Shown piece after piece: positions 1-12,500 of a stretch of DNA of 64,000 nucleotides. The position numbers and the translations under genes are program-made. This DNA is from Echinococcus granulosus (taxonomy: Eukaryota > Platyhelminthes > Cestoda > Cyclophyllidea > Taeniidae), in the NCBI RefSeq assembly GCF_000524195.1, contig NW_020170389.1, forward strand, positions 1,574,533 to 1,638,532, read 5' to 3'. Below the pieces are notes generated by a model. The model was not told the DNA's origin. It did not search any database and saw only the letters and a list, made by a program, of their open reading frames with translations. Within the stretch, counting starts at the first letter, position 1; every line of letters starts with the position of its first letter.

Positions 1-450
1 ACCCGATCCTAAACCAACATGCAGTACCCTTTAGATCCCTCTTCGTCGCTCACACTCACAAATGCAGTAAAAGCGAAGCGGACACATGTTTAGCAGTCCA
101 GTACAGCCCAGCACAACAATATATAGCACGACGTAGTATGGTGTGTGCCGTAGTTGTGTGCTACATATATTCCCCATTCACGTCGAAAGATAACGACGAC
201 TACCACTACGAGTGGGCGTAAAGTCAAGCAGGAGAGCATGCACAGTCACCAAGTCTAGACCGCTTTTATGGAATGAGGCTATTGCTCTTGCTAATGTGGA
301 TTAGAAGCAGAAGGCACTACATATCCGACAATGATGTAGCTTGTTTAAATCGTGGAGCCAGTTTTTTCGCCAAACTAGCCTGGTGTCTGATGCGCACATT
401 GATGATGCAGAAGCAAAGCTTTGCCTGCAGCAAGAAAGTGACATGCTCAC

Positions 451-581
451 CCACGGATTGACGAGCATAGGCGGGGTGCAACAAACCTATATCCGCACAG
501 ATTGAACCTGCTCCCGAAGGAGGTGATGCAAAATGTTTGCTAGAATCCAAAGTCTGGTATGTTTGGGGCCCATGTAGTAGT
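451..581 (-). CDS. Ig receptor cytoplasmic tail exon
   Basis: After a TGTTTTCAG acceptor in phase 2 the exon encodes LLHGPQTYQTLDSSKH, then a stretch rich in S, P, G and A, then YARQSVG. TYQTL contains a YxxL pattern that could be a sorting or tyrosine phosphorylation site. The chosen donor is GTG G|GTGAGC in phase 1, so more tail would be encoded beyond the window. If it is not spliced there, the frame stays open to a stop at 317-319 and this would be the terminal exon. Confidence 0.55.
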
Positions 582-3500
582 CTGAAAACAAAGTTCAAGC
601 TTTGGATAAAACGTTCAGCTCCTTTAGGTATTACGTAAATCATATCAGAAGGGAAATTGCGACAAACGGTGGTTTTTAATACCTCATTTCACCGGGATAA
701 AATTAAACAAAGATTTAGTCAGTCAAAGTAATCAAGTTTGTTTTAACTTGCTGCAACATTTCATTAATTTCAGTGCCCAATTTTAAAGCCTATTAATGTC
801 AATCTTACAGTGCTGAAACTCAACTTTAAGCAGAGCCTTTGAAAATACCGCATCTGCAAAAACAAAATTTGACGCCTTAAACTTTTATCATAGCATGAAA
901 TCTTAAACGGGCATTCATTCTTAAGAATCCAATTACCGTTTACATGGATATATCTATAACAAAATTACCATAAAATACCCCTAGAACGTAGAAAGTGAAA
1001 TAAATTTAAATTTTCAGCCTTGACGTCCACTTTCAGTATGGCTATATTCCTTCTTCTTTTACTTACTACCGATTTGAGTCAGAATTTGTTTAATGAGGTC
1101 CTATAATAAGCATATTGATACAGGTTCTTCAACGATAAGAAATTAATTTTACTTAGTGCAGGATTCCCCTGAAATCTTTAACAACATCAGCAGCCCTAAT
1201 CCCCTTACGTCGAGTTATCTCACGTCTCACTGCTTAAACAGCTACGTGTTGAGACGATCTTTTTATTGCAAACCCAAACTCCCATCTGAAATTTGGCACT
1301 TTTCAATCAGGGTTACCATTGAAAAGGGTACGTTTTTTGCACATCTTTGTTGAGTCTTTGTTAAACTTTTCAAAAATATCAGTCACACACGCTCTACTAC
1401 CCTTCTAGTGAGTCATACAAGACATCCTAAGGTGAAGAAAAAAATTGCCTCCACTTACCCATTACGGGTTGCAGGAGCAAGCTTCTTCATATCTAGGAAA
1501 AAAGGTTAAAAGGTTAAAAGGTTATTTGCTCATAGAAAAACGCTTAACATGGCGCCTGAATAATCAAGTTTGACTTTTAAAAGGAAGTCGAAATTACTCT
1601 TTCGTTTGACATAGGTGCAGAAGTAGTAAATGAGGAACGCAATGAGGCAGACGACAAGGAGAGTGATGAGAATTCCAATGATCAACTGCACCAATAGCTT
1701 TGATGATACTGAGGCTTGAGGCCGATTTTCTGCAAGGGACACAAGCGATGGTATAAATGATACAGTCAATTCATTTCAGTGGATTTGTCTGCTTAATTCG
1801 GAATGCCTTACCCCTTAATCCAGATCAACCTTTTCCAGTTGACCACATTCATTTTTTGGCTAGCCATGACTTATTTAGACATCTGACTTTATCAAAAGCC
1901 TCACTGTATCAGCAAACTCTTGGCAGCGCGCAATGGTTACATCACAGGCTACCCATACGTTGTAACCATTATCCTGTTTTTAAATTTCCCTGTAAATGAT
2001 ATCGGATTCAGGAGCAGGACAACGTATCAGCCCCACCCCGAATGTACACATGACAGCACACAATTTTAACCGAGTCCACTTGAACTCAAACTGAGGCATG
2101 GGCATTCGTAATTTTTACAGTAAATTCACTCAAGCAAGACTGGTCATTCTTAAATTAAAAAAAATTGTGATTACCAGCCATCCACCGAACCGGACTTGTA
2201 ATTTGTCGGAGCTGCATGTCATGGTAGACGAGGAACTGAAAGGTGTATTCAGCAATAGGCCGGTCCAATTCCACCTGAATAATTCCCAATTCCGCAAATG
2301 TCACCTCGTAGTCACCACATTCATCGTTGCTAACAGTAGTTGTGGTACCGATAATTTCCACAGAAGATGAGTCTATTGAGGCACTAGAGGTGTCCTTGAT
2401 AGATCGAAGGAAGACCAGTTCCCCGGATGGTCGAATTCTTCTTCCTGAATCCACCACGGAATTCGCGGAGACCCGAGAAGGTAGGCAGATCCGAAGGACA
2501 ATCCGTGAGTAGAACTGGCTGTTGGGTGGCTCGAAATCTACGCGTACCTTGCGACCCTCACTTGTGATTCGAATACTGTTGGGATTTATACCTTTGGCAT
2601 CTGAAAACAGGGTTAAAATAACTCCAACTAAACTTTATAATCGAATGAGGGCTCGTCAACTTTTAGAAAGAGGCATTACCCGGTTCTGCAATAATTTCAC
2701 TAATTTTTCTTCCTCTTCTTAACAGCGAAATACTGTAGTGTACCAAACATGGCATGACCCCTCACGCATTGCGTCACAGACCTTGGCTTTATAATAACCA
2801 GAATTCTACCTATTTCAATACAACTTTTTGATTGCTGCTAAAGTAATAAAATTTGGCCTCGAAAAACCCCGATTGCTGGGGAGTAAAAAATGAATCTTAG
2901 GTTGCTTATATATGTGAAAAATGCGGAGGCAGATCGTTGTGATGGTAGGTATTTTGCGCCGACGAGGGTATGCCGTGGGGCAGCTTTGACAGTAACTACA
3001 CCAATCAAAGTAAAGTAGTACTTGCTAACTTGTATGCAAAGCCAAGGGTCCCTGTGCTTGACGAATTCCTTTGCAGTTCAAATTATGCATTAATCTCTTC
3101 GTCTACTCTTTTGTTCTTCATTATATTGTAATAGAACTTCAAAGTTTTATTACCATTTACAATACAAATAATTACTGGAATGTAGTAGCAAAATAAGAGA
3201 ATCGCTATCTGGTAGGATTTATTATCAAGTTAGTGAATGTCTAAGTAGAAGAATAAATAGTCTGTTGTACTGATTTTGCAAAAGTAGACGAAACTGTTCA
3301 ATCACTCACCTGATTGGGGCTTCAATTCAAAGTAAAATTCGCGATTTCCAGCTTTGTGATTGACTTGACACACGTAAAGCCCAAAGTCTGATTCAACCAC
3401 CTCCCTGAAGGCCAGAGTAAATGTTAGCCTATTGGCTCCAATTGCGGTAGATGTTTGTTTCACACGGTTAATCCAGGGCGCGATTGATGTGGAAATGGCC

Positions 3501-6500
3501 TTTAGAGGTGCCGCAGAACGTCGGCTTCGAACTATTTCCGAAGTGGAGGACTGAGATAGGATTTTGCTTCTTGCCTTGTTGGCCAACGTAGTGTCGTCGA
3601 TCCAGAACCACATAAATTCTGCTCTTGCTGGCCGGGCCTCAACTGTGAGCACAAACTCAGTCTTCATTCCCAGTTGAGCGTATTGTATAAACTTTGTACT
3701 AGGGTGTATTCTTGGAGCATCTACGAGCAAATAAAACAGTGGATAGCATAATAAATATGCTTTTTAAGGAAGATATGCTTTTATTGCTATCTTGAAGTCT
3801 AGCACGTATTTCGTTCGATGAAACCCTATCATGATCAAAAAAAGTTGACAGGACTACATCTGCCACTGCTAATACTTTGCTGTGAGTGACTCATTCGATA
3901 CTTACAATTTATGAGAAGTAAATGCAAACTTTGAGCACTGCCACCGGCATTGACAACCTGACAGCCGTACCAGCCACTTTCTTCAATCGTAATGGCGTCC
4001 AGCAGTAGGTGACGTCCCATATGACCTGGAATCTGAGTCATATGAGTTGAAAAGTGTTCGGCCAAGACTGTAGTGTTCAAGGAAGAGGTAAGAGATTTGG
4101 CTAGAGCCGGAGAAAGCTCCTGCTGAGTTGTGGGTTGACCATTTTGAGTTGCGGTAGAAGGCAATTTGAGATCCTTGGCGTACCACCAGGAAAATGAGAA
4201 GCTTTTATCGGGCATTCCTCCTTGCGTGAGGCAGGAAAGGGTTACCGATTGACCTTCTGTTGGGTCGTTTGGCAGGCTGACAATCTCTGCCGTGGGTGGG
4301 TCTAAAAAGAGTAGCAGCTGCCAGCTATTTCATCTGAATTTCTTTTGTGCTAGGGTTAGATTAAAGTCCCCTTACCATGATAATGCTGAAACTAGCTACC
4401 GTATCGCGTAAGAATAACTTGTGGTCTTTTAAGAGACGACTATATGCTCAGCCGTTTCTGGGATATCTCAACTGTATCTAGTTAGAGGGGTTCAGAGCCT
4501 AAGCTTAAGGCATGGAAGTAGAAACCATCAATATAGACAACGAAGTTTTTCAATAGAAGTCTCAAATATTCAGTTAAATATAAGGAATAGGAAAAAGGAA
4601 GAAGGTGAACAACGGTTGTTTACACAAGTTTAACTTTCGTAAATGCTTGTGACAGTCACCTAGCCGCCATTAGTCATCTCTCGGTTTAATCGAAAGAACT
4701 GCTATTTGCGAGAAGCAGAGTATTAGAAAATGGAGCAAATAAAGGCAAAAGAAGGAACATGAAAGAAAAAGTAAGCAAAAGGAAATACAAACAGAAATAA
4801 AGACCAAGGGAGATTTTATTATTTTAGTATGATGGGAAAATTATGTCCTGTTGTGAGTACAATTTTAATTCGGTAACCCAATAACATTTTTTATTAACAA
4901 ACTTATTTTAAAAGCAGAGAGTCAGTGGGGAATCTAGTGGTGATTGGGACAGGGGCTGTGGTATGGGTATGTGAGGTAATCAAATGTGTGCATGTTCCGT
5001 TCTCTGTAAAGGTTAATTCCGCTAATCAATGACTCGACCGTTGCCTAGGTGCGAAGGCACCTTCGCACACGGAAATTTCCCAACTTCGATGTGATTCTCC
5101 CACATTAGGCCTATGCCCTTACCTAGACTGGTTCCCAATTCGATAGTTAGTGTACCTTAGGCTGTTTGCTAGTTGACCCAATATGACAGCACAGAAACCA
5201 AATACCAATTTGTGGCTGTCACTGAAACCTTTTTTATGCAAAATTTCTTGATTCCATAACCAACGCAAACAACAGCTTAATGGCTTATTCAACCACTTCT
5301 GATGAAATTCACATTGCTGTAAAACTTTACTTTGGAGTGACAGAATTCTTATCTACAGGCGTTTCAAATATTTTTCATAAGTCATAAAACTTAAGAACTG
5401 GCTCAACGTTTAATTTATGTTTTTAACGTTTACAAAACTGATTTCATTGTTCTACGTAATTTTAAGGGTGTTTTGGGCTAAAATTTTGGTTTTAAACTTA
5501 AATTAAATAAAACTCACACAAAACGTTGAGCTTATATTCTGCGACAACGGGGTTTTTGAGAGCGGCCTGGTTGACGACGCACCGATACTCGGTCAGCGAG
5601 TTGGAACGAAAGGTCTTTGAGACCCTCAGTGTACTGTCCACCAACATGCCTCCGTATTCACCTGATGTCTTAAACGTGAAACACTATCCTCCTCATTGAC
5701 AGTAAAAATTGAAAATCACATACTTTCCCTTGTATTAATATTTGCACCTTCTAATACTACGGTAGCATCTTATAACATTTACTTTCAATCTGGCTCGACC
5801 GAATTGTGGCTTTAGTAAATAAAGTACGAATACGAGTTATAACTTTGCGGTACAGGAGGGGAGATTACCATGTCTATTTGAGCGAGGTCAGTGATTTCTT
5901 GTCCAGAGTCGGCTCCTCCTTCGGATCCAGGTGGAAATTCAAACCACCGAACCGTGGCTGGAGGGTGAGAGACGGCAACAGTACAGGTCAAAGAGATGAC
6001 TTCGCCTTCTGAAACCCCACCGGTTGTGCTGGGATGAATATGCACGCTGTTGGGTGCAACTGCAGAGAAAAGAACATGATAACTTCCAAAAACCGGCAAA
6101 CTTGGTGTTAGAATAGATTTTACTACGAAAGAGAGACGGTAAGTTAAGCTATTTTTATTCCTCCATTAATCCCTTAAATGCATATGACGTCCTTACTTAT
6201 TACTACTGTTTTCCCTTGTCTTACTAAGGAACCGGTCTGAAACTCTCCTCCCATGCCATGTTTATCCCTGGAGGTCCTGGTTCGACAAGCACGTGATCAG
6301 CCAATCCGACAAGTTTTTTAAGAAGAGGCAGAAAGACACATTTTTTGCTCTCATACCGCACTGTCGGTGTACTGTACATAAGCTCATACCAGTGGGTAGT
6401 TACATCTTTCTATCTTAAGGTAGGAAATGACCTCTTCGTATGGTGCAGATGACTAGTCCCTTTTCAACCATGGTTTTTTAGTAATGGAATACGATCTCTT

Positions 6501-9500
6501 ATCAATTAAGAAGGGAGGAATACAGAAAATAAACGAACTGTTTAGTGCAAAATTAAAACAGTCTCCCGAAGTGAAAGGAGAGAAGCTTTAGCGGTTTGTA
6601 GAATTTGAATAATCTGTCATTCCCAACCGTTGACCTAAACAAACATGATTTACCCTAGAACGGCGCAGCAACCCCCTGTAAGGAAAAGCGTAGACGCGTG
6701 ATGAGCTGACTCTAATCCGCATCTCATATGCACTAAACTGATTCATTAAAAACAGGATGTAGATGAGAAAGCCAAACAAGAAGCACTCTATGACACCGCT
6801 AGGAGCTTTTATTTTCATCACTCTTTGAAGTGAGTGGAGCATGAAGCTTCTTCCTCTTATTTAGTACCATTAAAAAGGCAACCATTGAGGCATCCAAAAG
6901 CTTGGGTTGCCTTTTAAGTTCCCCAAGAATTCTGTACCACATTTTGTCACATACGTTATTCTTGCTGAGTTTGATCATTAACCGCAACCTTACAACTGCT
7001 TCAAGGAAAAATAATCTAAGGTTAAATCATCATAAAAGAGCGACAAAAATGGAGTCAGAATTTGCGACGGATAGACATGCACAATTAGAAGATTAATACA
7101 ATTGCCATTGATAAAAGCTACAAAAGTTTTTAGTAGTCTTCATGCTATTCCAGATTAAAGCCCTGCATTAGGTATTTTATTTGTTGTAAAAGAATTTTAC
7201 CAAAATTTTTACTCATGCTAAAGGCCAACACTATTAAAATCTAAACCCAAATCTGCCTAGTCCGCAAAACCTAATAGCAGTGAGCGTCACTGGAGTTCAA
7301 CCTTAAGCTGATGGGATAAAATTGGCCGGTTCCTAAGAGTTCTTTCTAGGATTCCTTTGGTGACTATAAATAGAAATCAAATATAGGAACCCAAGAGAAC
7401 TTAGGAAACCGAACTGAGTATGCTACCCAGTCATGTGTATTTTTCACCCACGACATGTAAAAGTATAACTGCTTAACAAAAGACCATTTTGATATTTTCT
7501 ACAATAAATCTGCCGACCACAAGGAGGGACCAAAATATGAGGTTAATTTTTGATCACATCTTCGAGTACGTACTAGTGCCTTAAAGTTGCAGAAATAAAA
7601 TTATTAAACTTAACAGATTAATCTAATTCTAGAACAAAAAGTTTTAAATATGTTTTGTATCGGATTAGTAGGGCCATGTCCATTTATAAAGGCTTTGGGG
7701 AATCAGATCTTTGCAGTGAAATCAAATGAACTCACTTGCTAAATATAAAACGTTTCTCCCCTTAATGTTTCCACAAATGTCAAATGTCTGGCAGAAGTAG
7801 TGCAAAGAAATTCCTAGTTCTCACTTATCCTTTTTTTACTAAACCAGTGGGGCGCAAAAGCAAGGGTATCAATTACCAACTCCATTGCATTTTACTATCC
7901 CATCTGCAAAAATCAAACACCTAGTGCTAAAGTAGGTGTTGGCTTGTGTGCTAGAACGAAGTAGCTGTTTTCATTGCCACCATAAATTGAAAACATACTG
8001 GTTACGCACCTTCGATACTGCAGAGACACGCTCGAAATAAACCGCGCTATAGGATTTTGCGAGCATCAATTTTGTATTTGTTTGCAAGTTATAATCCTCT
8101 TATAAATTCAGTACACATCCATCATATTTTGCCTTTTTCAAACGCAGGATTTTCCGTTGATTTCTCACAGTGAATTTAAGTGACAATGTGATGAAACAGC
8201 CTTTTTCCAAGGTAAATTAAAGTAGCGTAAAGTTAAATTATCACAGTAGCTGCGAATGCATTGAAGGCGTTTATTAGCGCCGTAGAAATTCTATCAACAG
8301 ATTGTGATAAACTATTACAAAAATGGCATTATGGGCGTTGAAGTCATACCAACTAGTTCTTTAGCAAGGTTACTGGAGCAAAACAAATAGATGTGCCTTC
8401 GCCTGCATGGTCAACTAGGGTGCAATTTTCTGATGAATATCCCCCTGCCAATGCATTCTCCTCCACGTAACACCATGTTAGGTACAGATGGCTGTTTTTT
8501 ATACATCACCAAAACTACCACCTGCGCAGTCCATTTTGTGCCAGACGTGTTCATATCAAGGCTAAGATAATACGTTACTTATAGGTACCACATCACTAGT
8601 TGGTCGGGAGCAGCAGAACTTGTCTTACATCCAGACATTTAGATGGAATACCTTGTAGTTGTTCAAATTTTACATTTAATTTACTAGGACTTGAAGGTAC
8701 GCTTAAACAAATCCTTCACTTCTTTTTTGTCCAGTGTAGTGTTTAAGCGGGGAAAGGTAACCCCCAAAAATCACAAATCAGTTATATTGCTGGGATTTAA
8801 AATATTAGAGTAGAGTTAGCAAATCTTGGTTATGAGCTAATCATCAGGTATTTCTGTTTTACAATGATCACCGAGACCTACAGATAACTTCAAGAGTTTC
8901 ACTTTGGCGCAAGAGAGCAATACGTTCAGGTTTTTCAACGCTGCATTCGATACGATGCCCATTCAATCGGCGATGAGCAAGGACTGTCAGGTTGGACTGC
9001 GTAACAAAGCCTCTTCCGCTACCGCTGCTAGATATGCGATGGGTGCTAGTGGTGCGCATCTCCTCTCCCAAGGCCTCTATCCCTCCCAGGGGGCTAAGAT
9101 GACGCCAGGTGACGTTGACAGCAGGGTTAGCACCCCCTTCGTCCGTCTGGCAGACGATCACCTTGCTCATGTCCTCACGCATCCTCCCTTCGGGTATCGA
9201 TTTTAACAACAGTGATCGCGGATTAACTAAGAGTGGGAAGGGAAAGAAATTGTTTTGGTGGGCCACAAAGAACATGAAAAATGAGATACTTCAAAAATTC
9301 AAGGAAAATCTTGTATGTTTCATCTTCCTACCATCGGTTGTAGGGTCAGCAGCTGCAGATTAATTAGGCCCTTAAAAGGCGGATTCTCAGAAATGAGCGA
9401 TATTTGGTCGTAGCTTTTTTATTCTGCTAGTATTAAACCTAAGTCAAATCCACTTCTTCACCTTACTTTTAGCAATCGAAATCCTGGATCAAACAGACTG

Positions 9501-12500
9501 TAATTCATCTTGAATATTAAGTCATACTTAGTTGCGGTAGTACAGGTTTAAGTAAAAACCTCAGTATTAACCTTACTGATAACGATCGGAGAGCAAATAA
9601 ATTGTTGAGATCGAGTGTCACTAGCTAAATAAAGAAGCATTCTTCACTAAATCGTCGTTTTTTAAGTTCATTGAAAACCTCGCATGTTCAGCTTTAGTAG
9701 AAGTGAATGTGGATCAACCGAAAGGTCAAGAACGAAGCTTATTCTCAATATTTGGTGACATTTGGTTACGAATGCATTGAAGCGAACAAAAAAACCTTCT
9801 CTAATATCATCCGGTCTCAAATTTAATGACATTTATCATAGTTATTAAGTGCTAGTTGAAGGCTGAGATATGGTTGATAGAACCAAGCAGGAACTTTGTG
9901 GCTTTCTTTGATCTAGCATCCAGTGGTAACAAATTGACCAAGAGCTGGAGGAAGTAAATATCTATTTTGGCTTAGTAATACTCAATTTGGAATAAATTTC
10001 TTAAAGATTCTACGAGTATCCTATCGTGTTTTTCTCTTTAGTAATCAGAGGTAGACTAAGCAGATGGTAAAGAATGTCAACAGAAAAAGCATAGATGGCA
10101 TTGACAACAACGCTCAGGCGCTCGAACTCTCAAACTACGCAACAGCCTTATGCGTTGTCTCTCCCCTGTTAGTCCTATCGGAATTGATTGTGAAACAGAA
10201 AATGGAGTGAAAAAGGGGTTTACTTTACAAATTGGAAGAAATTTAATCAAGCAAATTTAAAAGATCCCATGTGCACTGCTTAAGCGATCATCTAAATGGA
10301 TAGTGAAGAATAGTCAATACAAGTTTCTTACAAGATCATTTATGTTTTTGAGCTGCACCTAACCGACAAAGCACTGTAAAATAAAACAGGGACTAATTTT
10401 AAAGATCCTCATAATGAAAATGAGAAGGGAAATTATTCAGAAAAAAGTTATTTTGGTTCGAAATCAAATTGGTACTGGTTGCGTTACTCCAATCAGGACA
10501 ACTCTTGATGCAACGGTAACTTTTAAATGATTTTGCTAGGAGAAGGCGTAGTATTGCAGTGACACAATTCCTAGCAAATGGAAATGCGTTGAGACAGCCT
10601 ACAGCAAGGAGCATACCTTATGTACTCAATCACTTCAGCATTTGATCCATCAACAGCAATCCTAGATAAGGTGGGTGGCTTAAAAACCCCTATTTCATAA
10701 ACTGAAAAAATTACTCTCTATGTAGCATTTAATGCGGTAGATGGAAAGCTCGTAGATTTCTTTCTTTTTTAGATTACCAATTGTGATCTTGGATCGTCAA
10801 GGCTAGTAAAAAATCGCAAAGTGCAAATTTTTCAGCCATCTTGTGCGTTGTCCATCTAGCTCGTAGCTTGTGCAATGTCTACTTTACTGATATCCAAAGT
10901 GGTTATTGTGACTAATTTGACAAGAATAGCGTAAAATCAAGGAAACTTGAACGTTATCACTAGTTTGAGGCGAGATTTATATTCCAGATTGCGTGCTTAT
11001 TAATGATGCCTTTAACTCTTATTATGCATAAACCTGTACCTCGCTGACAATTTAAACGCTCTTACAACATCAAAAATTTAATTTTACACCATTTTTTAGC
11101 AAAGCAAGTTAGATGATTTGACGTTCTTTTTAATGGCACAAAACATTTGACTCATTAAGTTAATCAAATAGGTGAGAATCTCTTACTTTAGCACTAATTT
11201 ATAAAAAATGGATGCGCAACTATCAGGCGGCCATTTGGTCCTTTATCACACTTTCATATTAGAAAAGCACTATTTTGGTTTGTAACGGAACCAGAAGACT
11301 CAAAATTACCTAGAAGGAAAAAAAGCCAAGATAGTGGAAATTCTGCATTTAAGATACATAAATCACTTAAGATGACTGACAATTATTCATCGAGTATAAT
11401 CACAACCAACCCCAAAATACAGCTATAGCGATAAAGTGTTGTGATAAACCTATCACACACCCTTAATTGTAGTTCCCCTTTGTGTTGGCATTCCTTTCGG
11501 TATGCACGCGCTAGGTGTGAAGCCCGCTTTCCCATATGCCCTTATTTGATTTAGAAAGTTCTCACGATTTTCACTTTTGCATCATTTCACATACTTTGTT
11601 CTCACGCTTCGCCGACGCCCATGCATGCCACCACAGAAGGGCGCCTCCTTGATAAACACCCTTTGTCCACCAAGAATGCTGCTCCTGTACCATTCTTGAC
11701 AAAGGGTAAATCTTACTATTGCCATCTGTAAATCGTTCTTTCTTGATTGATGAGCATTTTTTTGAGGAAAAGATCGATATTTCCACTCACCAAAAGTACC
11801 AAAAAAGCAAGTGGATTTTTCCTTGTCTGGCAGTTTAAAAATAAGTACATTTCTTATTCCACTTTTACTACCTATTCTATGTTTGTTACAAGATTTAAAA
11901 GTATTTAATGTGAAGTGTCACTACATCAGTGATAGTTTAAACATAACCGCCGAGTATTTTAGGGATTTATAAAGGTGTGTAACAGCTTTAAAGTTGTTTT
12001 CTGTGTGTCTTTATTTCTCAGAGCCCTTTTAATTATAATAGGCACCGTTTAAGTAAAAATAAGCATTCAGACTAGAATCTTATTACAAACCTCATTGTCA
12101 AAATGGAATACCAGCTTACGTGTCACAATTAACAGAAGTCACAGTTTTATTAAAGCAAACAAAAAAACTTACTTCGATTCAGCCTGAACTGTGGGTACGC
12201 ATCTGGCATGCAAGATCCTTAAATTCTATAGAAAAGAAAGTGTCTCCTCGCTTACACTGGATTCGAATGGTTCTCGACACCGCAGAAATATGCGACTGGA
12301 AGCCGAAGTTTTCAACATCTCCGCAAATAAATACTGCACCATCGTCTTTGCGCGAGACCACAAAGGTGGCAGCAATGTCTGGACGATCGGCCGAGATCTG
12401 AACCACTCGGGTTGCAAAATTGGCTAAATCCTCGAAGCCATCGATACTTTCACCTTCACCACGACGTCGTAGGATCCGCAGAACTCCGCTATCACTAGAA

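Noticed and set aside
317..643. 108-codon minus frame taken as a single-exon gene
   Set aside because: Its middle is better explained as the receptor tail exon 581-451, with matching phase and a strong acceptor. The 5' part before 581 lies in the intron.
8904..9363. Plus-strand frames opposite the second Ig exon
   Set aside because: Shadows of the minus-strand Ig exon, which has paired splice sites and Ig motifs.
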